Shown here: positions 54,997 through 63,874 of the stretch, in pieces
Layout of the letters: each line of letters opens with the position of its first letter
Numbering within the stretch: the stretch's first letter is position 1
Origin: Chromatiales bacterium
GTDB lineage: Bacteria; Pseudomonadota; Gammaproteobacteria; JAGRGH01
Length of the DNA stretch: 64,000 nucleotides
Assembly (NCBI GenBank): GCA_020445605.1
Contig: JAGRGH010000063.1
Span: 96,215-160,214 of the forward strand
Reading direction: 5' to 3'
Translations under genes and position numbers: made by a program
Notes under the pieces: model-generated
Told to the model about the DNA's origin: nothing
Seen by the model: the letters and a program-made list of their open reading frames with translations, nothing else
Databases searched by the model: none

Positions 54997-57900
54997 TCAT
55001 TTGGACCCCACTTCGCCGGTGCGTTCAGTCGCGGCCGGCGCACGACGCAGGATGATGTAACTCAACCGCACATCCAGCGGTTCACCGCGGCTGTTGCTGC
55101 CCTCGCCCTGCCAGAGCTTCAGATCGATACTCCCGGCGGCGTTCGTCACCACCGGCCCGGCCCAGTTCCACTCGACCTCGTCGTCCGCCAGCGCCGCGGC
55201 GGGAACGACCAGCCGATCGTTTACGAATACATCGCCACGACCAGGATGCCGACGGTATGCGCCACCGATTTCGATCAGGTAGTCACCAGGCTGCTTCGGC
55301 GTGATGCGAAACCCATGCAGTCCCCACAGACGCAAATGCCGGCATCCGCGCGCGCGCGCCGGCAATGAATCGCCGGGTTCGGTCAGCCGGTCCAAGCCCG
55401 AGATCCAGCCAAATCCGGCCGATTTCTCATAGCGACGATTGCCGTCCGCGAACTCGCGCGCATCACAACCGCCAAAGCCGAGCTGCAATACAACATCGGC
55501 CTTGCGCTCGATCGGAATCGGCACCGGCGCCCCGCCACGCTCGAACAACTCTTGCGCACGTGCGAGCAGCAAGGTTTCACGCGCCCCCGCGGCATTGATC
55601 TGAATGCCGTTCTTTCCATACACCCATACCCCCCGCGACACCCAGTCCGCGCCATCGCGATAGCCCGCCTGACCGGAATCGACCGTCCGGGTGTCTGGTC
55701 CGGCGAGACCGGCGATTCCGAGTCCGCGCCGCTGGTGTCGCAGAGCAGAGAACCGGGCCGGCAGACGCGAATCTGCAGTCAGCGCCGCAAGTGCCAGGTA
55801 CAGGGCCTCGGCCGACTGGTACAGAAACACCGGCGTGCGATCGAGCCAGAACTTGCGCCCGAGCGCGAGCAACGCATCCGTTGCCGCCGCATCGCCCGCC
55901 AGCGCCGCCCAGTCGAGCAGGAAGTCATCGCATCCATAGGTGAACCAGTAGTGATTCAACGGGCCGATCGACGGATCGAGTTCAAAGCCTTTCGGCTCGT
56001 CGCCCTCGATGGTCATTCGAACGGCCGTACGCGCGGTACTGACACCCGCCTCCGCGGCGTGTTTCCAGAGTCGAACCAGCCCGGGATGCGCGCGCGCGTA
56101 GCGCGGATCTCCGGTGGTGATCCATGCAAGGTGCACCAGTGTGTGGTCCGCGCAATCCTGGTAGTCGTATCCGACGACGGGGTTGGGCGTTGCTTCGCGC
56201 AGGTCGATCCGCTGAATGCGCGCGGGTGAATCCGGCCCGACGGACCCGAGCATCTGCTCGACCATGCGGTCACCGCTCAGCCAGTAATAGGCATACCAGC
56301 CACGCGCACCGCCCATGCGCGTATTGATCTCGTTGTGCCGCCAGTGGACCTGATTGTGCCGGTGGAACGACCCCGCGAGATCGTCGCCGCCCGGATGTTC
56401 GGCATCGATTCCCAGCGTGTGGTGCACTGCCGCGCGCGCGAAGTCGAAGTAGCGTCGACCGCCGCCGGCCGCGTAGTGGTACGGCCAGGCTTCTACCGCC
56501 CGTTCGCCGTTGACCCAGCCGAACCCGCCGGAAAACAGCGGATGAAATCCATCCGGCGGATCGACGTCCAGCATGGGCACGTCGCCCCAATCGACGAATC
56601 CGTACAGCCCGAGCGCCTCGTGCGCGACCGGCAGGATGTCGAGCATGGTGCCGTAGTAACGCCGCTGCGCCTCGTATTCCGTCCGGTCATAGACGGCGAT
56701 GTCGCCGAGTGCACGCGTGGATCGCACGCGCTGCGGATCGAGCGCGGGCACGAGCGGAAACTGCGCGGCCGCGCCGGGAACGGCCGCAGATGCATCCGTG
56801 CCGGCACGCAGCACGAACTCGTGCACGCGCACCAGCCCGGCGGCCCGCCCACGGGTGATGTTGTCGTCCTCGCTGAGGTACTCGGTCGTCAGCCGGTCGC
56901 CGATCTCCATGGATTGCGTGCGGACCATTCGTCGCGGTGGATTGCCGGCTTCCTCGTAGCGCAGATCCAGGGCCCGGCCATCGGATTCACCGAGCAGTTC
57001 GACCCGCCAGTGATCGGCGTCACGCGCAAACGCAATCGGCCAGTTGCGCCAGCCGTCGCGAATGACGGCGAGCGTACTGCCACCCGCAGCCCAGCCGTCC
57101 AGGTGCCTGCCTTCACGATGCATCGACTTCCAGGTCTGGGCGTCGTGTTGTACGACGCGATCGCCGGCACCGAGCCCGATCGACTTTGCATCGGCCCCGA
57201 CACTGAGCGGTCCGGCGCCGATCATCTTCAGACCATAGGATTGAACGAAGTCGCGGTATTCGTCGCCGTTGAATCCAAACGCGTGCTGCGCCTCGACGTG
57301 TGCAATCGACCGATACACGCGCAGCACGAAGCTCGCCGGATAACGCCAGTGCAATTTTGAGAACGCCGAACGTTCATCCCCATAGTGGCCGGACACACGC
57401 ACGCTGACCTGCACCGGGCCGGTTTCCAGAACGCTCAGGGACTCCGCTGTAAACCGGTGTTCGGCAGCCCCCGTTCCGGTGCCATCGGTCGCGATCCTGG
57501 CAAACGCCCGAATCGGCCCGACGGCACCGCCAGCGAGCAGGTCTTCATCACGGGAAATCACCACGGGTCCGGCCGCCGTCGGCACGCGCACACGGTCGGG
57601 ACCCGCCTGCACATCGGTCGGGACGTCCAGCGACGGCACGGCGCGGCCCCACTCGAACCGATAGCCGCGCGTGAGCGCCGGACCTTCCGGCGTCACGAAA
57701 TCGATGCACAGCCAGCGGATCGAGCCGTCCGGCCAGTACGCCGTGGCGAAGCCCTGCACGTCGACGGGCACGCCCTCGGTGGTGGTCAGGCGCAACCGAC
57801 GGGTGCTGCGCAGTTCGCCGCGGTGGAACGGGATCGCCCCGCGCACCGGCCAGCGTCCGGCACGATTGGGAGCGGGATCGGAAAGCGCGAACTCCAGTTC

Positions 57901-58047
57901 GCCGCGTGCCGGCTCCTGTTGAATCTCGATGTACAGATCGGCCGCAACGAGCCGCGGATCGACCTGGATCGGGCTTTCCGCGTGCGCCGCGGCGCCGATC
58001 AGCGCCAGCGCAAGAACGAATGGGGCGATTCGGACCGGAAGCTGCAT
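54997..58047 (-). CDS. Secreted PcRGLX/YetA-like polysaccharide-active protein
   Basis: 1016-residue exported protein. Signal peptide MQLPVRIAPFVLALALIGAAAHA. VPVDVQGFATAYWPDGSIRW is the RIFT-barrel N-terminal pattern of the exo-rhamnogalacturonan lyase (PcRGLX/YetA) family. The central region (HWRHNEINTRMGGARGWYAYYW) resembles an alpha/alpha toroid catalytic module, and the C-terminus (EIGGAYRRHPGRGDVFVNDRLV) is beta-rich, possibly carbohydrate-binding. Likely activity is on an acidic polysaccharide, but the substrate cannot be named. It is divergent from the propeller gene at 58177 with 129 bp between. Confidence 0.65.
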   Translation of the reverse strand: MQLPVRIAPFVLALALIGAAAHAESPIQVDPRLVAADLYIEIQQEPARGELEFALSDPAPNRAGRWPVRGAIPFHRGELRSTRRLRLTTTEGVPVDVQGFATAYWPDGSIRWLCIDFVTPEGPALTRGYRFEWGRAVPSLDVPTDVQAGPDRVRVPTAAGPVVISRDEDLLAGGAVGPIRAFARIATDGTGTGAAEHRFTAESLSVLETGPVQVSVRVSGHYGDERSAFSKLHWRYPASFVLRVYRSIAHVEAQHAFGFNGDEYRDFVQSYGLKMIGAGPLSVGADAKSIGLGAGDRVVQHDAQTWKSMHREGRHLDGWAAGGSTLAVIRDGWRNWPIAFARDADHWRVELLGESDGRALDLRYEEAGNPPRRMVRTQSMEIGDRLTTEYLSEDDNITRGRAAGLVRVHEFVLRAGTDASAAVPGAAAQFPLVPALDPQRVRSTRALGDIAVYDRTEYEAQRRYYGTMLDILPVAHEALGLYGFVDWGDVPMLDVDPPDGFHPLFSGGFGWVNGERAVEAWPYHYAAGGGRRYFDFARAAVHHTLGIDAEHPGGDDLAGSFHRHNQVHWRHNEINTRMGGARGWYAYYWLSGDRMVEQMLGSVGPDSPARIQRIDLREATPNPVVGYDYQDCADHTLVHLAWITTGDPRYARAHPGLVRLWKHAAEAGVSTARTAVRMTIEGDEPKGFELDPSIGPLNHYWFTYGCDDFLLDWAALAGDAAATDALLALGRKFWLDRTPVFLYQSAEALYLALAALTADSRLPARFSALRHQRRGLGIAGLAGPDTRTVDSGQAGYRDGADWVSRGVWVYGKNGIQINAAGARETLLLARAQELFERGGAPVPIPIERKADVVLQLGFGGCDAREFADGNRRYEKSAGFGWISGLDRLTEPGDSLPARARGCRHLRLWGLHGFRITPKQPGDYLIEIGGAYRRHPGRGDVFVNDRLVVPAAALADDEVEWNWAGPVVTNAAGSIDLKLWQGEGSNSRGEPLDVRLSYIILRRAPAATERTGEVGSK

Positions 58048-58176
58048 CGGCCTATCCTGCCACGCCGGAACAATGTTGAGGTCTCCGGCACATCGGCAAC
58101 CCGTGCTGCGGTCGCGTCCGTGCTCCGGATGGGGTAGCTTCTGGTCCTTGTATCTTGATCAAACGGTTCGGCCGCA

Positions 58177-59457
58177 GTGGCTCATCCTCGTTCAATCCGT
58201 TCGCTGGTCGGCGCCATCGCACTGCTGAGCAGCTTCCCGCATGGCGCGCGCGCCAGCGATCTGCCCACGCTGCCCGGCGACCCGCCGCCCGTCCTCACAC
58301 AGGTCGAACTTCCGGCCGCGGTACGCGGCGAGGCCATCTGGGGCGCGACCGGTCGCGATGCGCAAGGCCACATCTGGTTCGCAGTTAGCGCCGGCGATGT
58401 CGACGGCGCCTCGGCTGAGGTCTGGTCGCTCGATCCGCAGGGTGGCGCATTCACCGCGCGGGGCGACGTGGTCAGCCAACTGCGCAGGGCCGGTCTCGAC
58501 ACGCCGGGCGTTCGCCAGAACAAGATCCACACGAAATTCGTCGAGGGCACGGACGGCTGGCTGTACTTCGCCTCGACCGACGAACAGGGCGAAGCCGCCG
58601 ACGGCAGCCGCGGACCGGAGCACGGCTCACACCTGTGGCGCGTGGAACCGGATTCGGGTGAGTGGCAGCACCTCGCCGCGTTTCCGTTCGGCATCGTCGC
58701 GATGGCCGGCGGGGCTGGCGAGCTGTATGCGCTGGGCTACTTCGGTCACATCCTTGTTCACCTCGATCCACGAACTGGCGAAACGCGATCGGTACGGGTC
58801 GGCTCGATCGGCGGACACGTCTCGCGCAATCTTGTCGTCGACCCGCGTGGTCACGCCTACGTGCCGCGCGTGGTCGAGACCGAGGTCAAGGGCCTGCGCC
58901 GCACGCCGGGCGTGACCCGCTCGGGCTCGAAAGCTTGGCTCAGCACGCTGGTGGAGTTCGACGCAGAACTGAACGAGATCGGCGAAACCCCACTCGACTA
59001 CTACGACCCCGACCCGACGGACCGCTCGCATGGCATCGTCGGCGTGACCGAACTCTCCGGCGCGCGCTCCGCGTTCACGACACACACCGGACGGATGTAT
59101 GTGATCGAACCCGGCGCGGGCGACGCCCCGGCCCGGGTGCGCGACGCCGGCTCCATGCATCCGCTCGACGGCAGTTATCCGGCCGCACTCTATCCCGTGG
59201 ATGGAGGAACCCGGATCGCGGCCGTCGCCGGCCGGGATCGAAACGGTCGCGGTTACAGCTGGCTGGTGCTGGACCCCGAAACCCGGCGCTCGCGCATTGC
59301 CGAACTGCGCATGCGGCCCGATTCCATGGCCGCGTTGCCGAGCCTTCTTCTATATGGCAGCGACACCCGCTCCAGTGACGGTTCCGGCTGGGTGGTCGGC
59401 GCCTACAAGCAGGGCGGCGAGTTTCGGCCGATCCTCGCGCGCCTCAGCGGCCGCTAG
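58177..59457 (+). CDS. Secreted beta-propeller-like protein of unknown function
   Basis: 426-residue protein with an N-terminal signal (SLVGAIALLSSFPHGARA). Repeats such as DAQGHIWFAVSAGD, GTDGWLYFASTDEQGE, VAMAGGAGELYALGYFGHI, VVDPRGHAYVPRVVE and AAVAGRDRNGRGYSWLVLD suggest a propeller of six to eight blades. The start is a GTG at 58177. No catalytic motif is recognisable. It lies opposite the polysaccharide-active protein, with which it could share a divergent promoter; a binding or sensor role in the same process is inference. Confidence 0.6.
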   Translation: MAHPRSIRSLVGAIALLSSFPHGARASDLPTLPGDPPPVLTQVELPAAVRGEAIWGATGRDAQGHIWFAVSAGDVDGASAEVWSLDPQGGAFTARGDVVSQLRRAGLDTPGVRQNKIHTKFVEGTDGWLYFASTDEQGEAADGSRGPEHGSHLWRVEPDSGEWQHLAAFPFGIVAMAGGAGELYALGYFGHILVHLDPRTGETRSVRVGSIGGHVSRNLVVDPRGHAYVPRVVETEVKGLRRTPGVTRSGSKAWLSTLVEFDAELNEIGETPLDYYDPDPTDRSHGIVGVTELSGARSAFTTHTGRMYVIEPGAGDAPARVRDAGSMHPLDGSYPAALYPVDGGTRIAAVAGRDRNGRGYSWLVLDPETRRSRIAELRMRPDSMAALPSLLLYGSDTRSSDGSGWVVGAYKQGGEFRPILARLSGR

Positions 59458-59567
59458 CGATGTGTGTGGAGAGTTCCGGTCCAGACCCACGAAGCCCGCT
59501 TCAAGGCAACTTGTCACGGTAGCCCGAACACGTGCGGTCAATACCCGATTCGCCGGTCCACACGGAG

Positions 59568-60503
59568 TCAATCGAAATGTACCGGCCGCTGAGCCTGTGT
59601 GTTCACCCGCAGGTCGAAAATATCCGGCCGCGCGTAATGCCCGACTACGTCGAAGTCCCGCCGGGCAATCCCGACAGCCTCCGGATCAATTTCAGCGCTC
59701 AACAGACCCTGCTCGTCACGTAACGGTCCCGCAATGATCTTTCCGCCCGGGGCAATGATGACCGAGTCGCCGGAATTCACCCACCCCTCGTCATCCCCAT
59801 AGAGCTGGTCTCGCCCGGGCAGATCGGCCGGGATGTCAGCACCGCGTAACGCGTTGCCTGCGCCGACCACCCAGCAACGTCCCTCGCGTGCGATGTGTTG
59901 TAGCGTTCCGATCCAGCCATCGCCGCTGTCGTAGGTAGGCGCGACATAGATCTCGACACCCTGGGCGTAGAGCGCATACCGTGCCAACGGCATGTAGTTT
60001 TCCCAGCAGATCAGATTGCCAATCCGGCCAAGCGGCGTCTCGAAGACCTTCATCCCGCTCGCATCACCAAACCCCCAGACCATCCGCTCGGGGTTTGTGG
60101 GCATCAGTTTCCGGTGATGAACGATCAGTTTGCCCTCATGGCAAATCGTCACGGTGCTGTTGTATAGCGTGGCGCGACCGCCGTCCGGGTCGCGCTCATG
60201 AATACCACACATCACGATCACGTGGTGCTCTCTGCAGGCCTGCCGGATCGGGTCGAGATCCGGCCCATCCACCTCTACGGCATTGTCGAGTAACCGTTGG
60301 TGAATGGCCTGGCTGAGCGCCCAGTCGCTCCCTGGGCGCAGACGCCAGATCCAGGCCGGATAGCCGGGAATGAAGGCCTCCGGAAAGACGATAAACTGCG
60401 CGCCTTCGCTTGCGGCCTGAGCGATCAGCTGCACAGCCTTCCTGATGGTGGCGACGCGGTCGAGCATGACGGGCGCTTCCTGAATCACGGTGACTCGGGT
60501 CAT
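59568..60503 (-). CDS. Nitrilase
   Basis: 311-residue carbon-nitrogen hydrolase. Catalytic triad: Glu42 in VFPEAFIPGY, Lys132 in HHRKLMPT and Cys166 in NLICWENYMP. The NLICWEN form with HHRKLMPTNPERMVWGFGD is typical of true nitrilases, which turn nitriles into acids and ammonia. It is cytoplasmic. GAGGAACCCGAA precedes the ATG at 60503; the frame is open to 60629 over the neighbour's 3' end. It is 40 bp downstream of a second hydrolase gene on the same strand, probably one operon. Confidence 0.88.
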   Translation of the reverse strand: MTRVTVIQEAPVMLDRVATIRKAVQLIAQAASEGAQFIVFPEAFIPGYPAWIWRLRPGSDWALSQAIHQRLLDNAVEVDGPDLDPIRQACREHHVIVMCGIHERDPDGGRATLYNSTVTICHEGKLIVHHRKLMPTNPERMVWGFGDASGMKVFETPLGRIGNLICWENYMPLARYALYAQGVEIYVAPTYDSGDGWIGTLQHIAREGRCWVVGAGNALRGADIPADLPGRDQLYGDDEGWVNSGDSVIIAPGGKIIAGPLRDEQGLLSAEIDPEAVGIARRDFDVVGHYARPDIFDLRVNTQAQRPVHFD

Positions 60504-60543
60504 TTCGGGTTCCTCGTGGCAACTTGGTGGCCTCGTATGTTCA

Positions 60544-61650
60544 TCAACGCAAATAGAGAGGTTCGTAGTCCGCGACCTCGCCAGTCTGGAGATAGGGTCG
60601 GGTGACGACGCGATAATAATCGCCGCCACTGGCGAACCAGCGCGTCCATGAAGTCTTCCATTCCTCCGGCATCTCGCCGGGTATCCAGAAACGATCAGGT
60701 ATCGGGAGACTTGGGTCGGGTTGCTCGGGGATCTCGATACTCGCGGTGATCACACCTGCACCCTGTTCGCGGGAGCGGCGTGCCAGGATTCCGCCGTTCG
60801 CGTCAACAATCATGGTCTCGCCCTGGAATCTCGAGTTGTAGGGAACGTCCGGTAATTCCGGGCTGAAGTAGGCCTCAAGTCGCCCCGCGTGCGAGCCATG
60901 CACCGCGGGGGCGCCCAGCATCCGTGCCATCTCCACGGGCGCACGTTGCAACATGCGAAGGTTGAGGGTTCGGTTGGGACTGTCATCCGGCGCATCGTCA
61001 GGCAGAGTCCACCAGCCGGAGCCGCTCAACAGCAGCCGAGCCCTTCCGCGCAGACGTCGCGCAGTGGCCGAGCGGATCAACTCCCAGCACAGGGCCGAGC
61101 CAACCACGCCGATCGGGGTCTCGATCAGCCCATCGTCACTGCCACCCTGGTAGTAGCAGTTCTCCCAGAACGTCGGGTGGTCCTTGTCGTGCCGACCCAG
61201 CACGCCCGCGGGCGAGACCAGGGCGAAACTGTTGCGCACCTCATCGCCGTGTCGCGCCAGAAAAGACCCGCCGATGGTCGCGCCGGTCTCGCGCCCAAGG
61301 CGCTGCAACATCTGCAGCGGAGCCCCATCCCAGGGACGAATGGTGCCAAGCATGTTCTCGTGAAAACCGATGCCGGATGTAAACATCTCGGGTAACACGA
61401 TCCACTGGGCTCCGCGCGCGGCTGCCTCGCGCACCAATTGTTCAGCCTGGGCCATATTGGCGTCGAAATCACCAAGCTTGGCTTCCATCTGCACGGCACC
61501 GACCATCAGTGTGCGTCTGGCGGGCCTGGGGACCAGGGCGACGGCCGGCGTCGGCTGCGATCCGACCAGAAGCAGACCGGCCAGCAACCAGCGGTTGATC
61601 TGCCGACGCCGCGGGTCCACGGGGGAAACCTGGCCTGAGCGCGGAATCAT
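60544..61650 (-). CDS. Exported carbon-nitrogen hydrolase family protein
   Basis: 368-residue amidase/nitrilase-superfamily protein. Glu88 in VLPEMFTSG, Lys156 in HDKDHPTFWEN and Cys188 in GSALCWELIRS complete the triad. The N-terminal RRRQINRWLLAGLLLVGS is a basic-plus-hydrophobic segment, a likely membrane anchor or twin-arginine-like signal, which is uncommon for this superfamily. The reaction may be on an amide or nitrile, not assignable. It is upstream of the nitrilase gene and likely co-transcribed. Confidence 0.75.
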   Translation of the reverse strand: MIPRSGQVSPVDPRRRQINRWLLAGLLLVGSQPTPAVALVPRPARRTLMVGAVQMEAKLGDFDANMAQAEQLVREAAARGAQWIVLPEMFTSGIGFHENMLGTIRPWDGAPLQMLQRLGRETGATIGGSFLARHGDEVRNSFALVSPAGVLGRHDKDHPTFWENCYYQGGSDDGLIETPIGVVGSALCWELIRSATARRLRGRARLLLSGSGWWTLPDDAPDDSPNRTLNLRMLQRAPVEMARMLGAPAVHGSHAGRLEAYFSPELPDVPYNSRFQGETMIVDANGGILARRSREQGAGVITASIEIPEQPDPSLPIPDRFWIPGEMPEEWKTSWTRWFASGGDYYRVVTRPYLQTGEVADYEPLYLR

Positions 61651-62000
61651 GGGGTTACCGGGTCCGGCCAGTTCCGGCGAGGCGCGGTGCCCGGGTGCGG
61701 CCGAGTTCGCCGACGATCACACCAGACGCCGGCCAGCCGGGCAGATTCCGCTCCGTGCACGTCGGTGATTAACTGACCTGCGATTGCGGCGGACATAGTC
61801 TGTGGTCTTGGCATCCAATGTCATCTCGTCAGGGGAAATGTGCCGAACAGACTGACGGATCCCCTCGGTGATGTCCGAAAGGAATTCCGAACTTTTTCCG
61901 AACAAAGCATTTCCACGAAGAAAATCAACCACTACGATGACTGCATGCGTGTTCGTAGCCTGAGTCGAAACGCGATCTGCCAGCCGAACCGGCGGATGCC
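61651..62000. other. 350-bp intergenic region without a gene
   Basis: Divergent region between the exported hydrolase and the wHTH-TPR regulator. Short open frames (for example minus 61717-61932) have no recognisable features. A direct repeat TTCCGAAC is noted separately. I see no RNA gene or mobile element. Confidence 0.6.
61885..61903. promoter_or_regulatory. Direct repeat TTCCGAAC (candidate operator)
   Basis: TTCCGAAC occurs at 61885-61892 and again at 61896-61903, eleven bases apart, one helical turn. A third, partial TCCGAA is at 61874. It lies about 100 bp upstream of the regulator gene. Binding by that regulator is inferred. Confidence 0.35.
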
Positions 62001-63701
62001 ATGATCACGCACGCCGGGCCCGCAACCCCACACGCCCCGCTCTCGGTCGATGCCTCCATCAGGATCGGCGATTGGGATCTCGACCCTGTTCTGAATCAGC
62101 TGCGTAGTGGCGACCGGATTAAACGTCTGGAGCCCAAGGCCGTGGCCGTACTGCTGGAGCTGGCTCGAAGTCCCGGTACCGTACTGACACGCGAGACGCT
62201 CATCGAAAGGATCTGGCCCGGTCTGATCGTCAGCGATGACGTGCTGACCCAGGTGATCACCAAACTGCGGCGCGCGCTCGGGGATTCGGCGCGCGCCGCC
62301 AGTTATGTAGAAACGATACCCAAGCGCGGTTACCGGCTGCTGGTCCCGGTTGGGCAATCCGCCACCGGGGGGCAGGAGCCGGCGGCCGAGTCAAGCGCGC
62401 GGACCATGCCAGGCCCCGTCGCGCGATCGAGGCGACTGCATTTTCCTGCGTTGACCGCAATAGCCATCGTGCTGTCGATCGGATCGGCTTACGTCTGGCT
62501 TTCCCACCCCACCACCCGCGACATCGAACTGGAAGATCTACCACTGGTCGAAATCGACCCAGGGGCGACGGTTCAAATAGAACCCTTTCGCGCCCTCATC
62601 GACGAGCAGCCGCAGGAAGACCTCGCGCGGGGCCTCACGGCTGACCTCAGGACCGACCTGGGAAGGGTAGACGGCCTGTGGGTTCTGAGCGGGGACATAT
62701 CCGCCGAACGGCCTGGGGGCACCGCACGTTACAGTGTCAACGGTTCGGTGCAACGCAATGCAGACCACATGCAGGTACATGCCCGCCTGATCGATACGCG
62801 AAATGGTGTTCAGATCTGGGCGCAGCGCTACGACCGACCGATCACGGATCTGTTCGAGGTGCAGGGCGAAATCAGCGCCGATCTCACTCGTGCCTTGTCG
62901 CGCGAAGTAAGTGCAGCGGAACTACGACGCCAGGCGCGGCACTATACTCGAAATCTCGAGGCCTACGCGCTGTTCCAGCGCGCGCAGGCAAATCTGCTGG
63001 TACGCGGTCGGGACGCCAATGAACGTGCACGCGCACTGTACCGGCGCGCAATCGAACTTGACCCTAATTTTGCGCGTGCCTACGCCGGACTGGCGCTGAC
63101 TTTCGCCGCGGATTTTCGCAACCAATGGGTAACCGACAGTGCCGCTGCACTGGAACAGGCGCAACTTACGGCCCGTACCGCGGCCGGCATTGACCCGGAG
63201 ATTGCCGAGGTGGACTGGGTCATCGCCTACGTCCATGCACAGCGGCGCGAGCACACCGACGCAGTCGCGCGTCTACGCCACGCACTGGAATTGCATCGCT
63301 CGTTCGCCGACGGCTACGCCCTGCTGGGCGGCGTCGAGACCTACCGCGGTCGTCCGCAACGGTCAATCTCCCTGCTGCGTACCGCGATCCGGCTTCGACC
63401 CGACGCCGGGTATCTCTATTACGTCTTGCTCGGCCGCGCGTATTTCTTCCTGGGCAATCTGGAGCAGGCGGCGATCAATCTACGCCAGGCCCTCGCCCGC
63501 AATTCACAGAACGTTGAGGCGCATGTCTACCTCGCCGCGGTCCTGAATGAGCAGGGTGATGCCGAGGACGCAGCCTGGGAGCTTGAAGAGATTCGCGAAC
63601 TCGATCCGGACTTCGCGCTGGAAAGATGGCTACGTACCTATCCGATGACGGACAAAAACCAGCTGCAGCGCCTTCGCGACAGCCTGAGCCCCGGCCGCTA
63701 G
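62001..63701 (+). CDS. Transmembrane winged-helix regulator with TPR repeats (CadC/ToxR-like)
   Basis: 566-residue membrane protein. Residues about 20-110 form an OmpR/PhoB-type winged helix (LEPKAVAVLLELARSPGTVLT, IPKRGYRLLVPV). A single membrane helix follows near 150-172 (ALTAIAIVLSIGSAYVWLS). The periplasmic part holds TPR repeats (YRRAIELDPNFARAYAGLAL, LRTAIRLRPDAGYLYYVLL, AINLRQALARNSQNVEAHVYLA). It resembles CadC-type one-component sensors, which activate nearby genes on an external signal. The adjacent hydrolase operon is a possible target. Confidence 0.8.
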   Translation: MITHAGPATPHAPLSVDASIRIGDWDLDPVLNQLRSGDRIKRLEPKAVAVLLELARSPGTVLTRETLIERIWPGLIVSDDVLTQVITKLRRALGDSARAASYVETIPKRGYRLLVPVGQSATGGQEPAAESSARTMPGPVARSRRLHFPALTAIAIVLSIGSAYVWLSHPTTRDIELEDLPLVEIDPGATVQIEPFRALIDEQPQEDLARGLTADLRTDLGRVDGLWVLSGDISAERPGGTARYSVNGSVQRNADHMQVHARLIDTRNGVQIWAQRYDRPITDLFEVQGEISADLTRALSREVSAAELRRQARHYTRNLEAYALFQRAQANLLVRGRDANERARALYRRAIELDPNFARAYAGLALTFAADFRNQWVTDSAAALEQAQLTARTAAGIDPEIAEVDWVIAYVHAQRREHTDAVARLRHALELHRSFADGYALLGGVETYRGRPQRSISLLRTAIRLRPDAGYLYYVLLGRAYFFLGNLEQAAINLRQALARNSQNVEAHVYLAAVLNEQGDAEDAAWELEEIRELDPDFALERWLRTYPMTDKNQLQRLRDSLSPGR

Positions 63702-63780
63702 CCAGATCGGTTTCCGCGACCGGCACCCCGGCTCCCACTAGTCCGGCTTGGGCCTCCCCAAAAAATATCTAAATTAGGGA

Positions 63781-63809
63781 TTGCTTATATTAGGCGATTC
63801 TAATAGAAT
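63781..63809 (+). promoter_or_regulatory. Sigma-70-type promoter of the sulfur-globule-like gene
   Basis: TTGCTT (63781-63786) and TAGAAT (63804-63809) are separated by 17 bp in an AT-rich island, 65 bp before the ATG. A small hairpin GGACC-TCGT-GGTCC follows in the leader. The match is good by eye. Confidence 0.55.
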
Positions 63810-63874
63810 GCTCACCCATGGACCTCGTGGTCCCAAACCTAATCAACCTCTAAACCTCTTTTGGGAGATACACC

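Noticed and set aside
61717..61932. 71-codon minus-strand open frame
   Set aside because: No ribosome-binding site, no domain or signal; it lies in the divergent intergenic region with candidate regulatory repeats.
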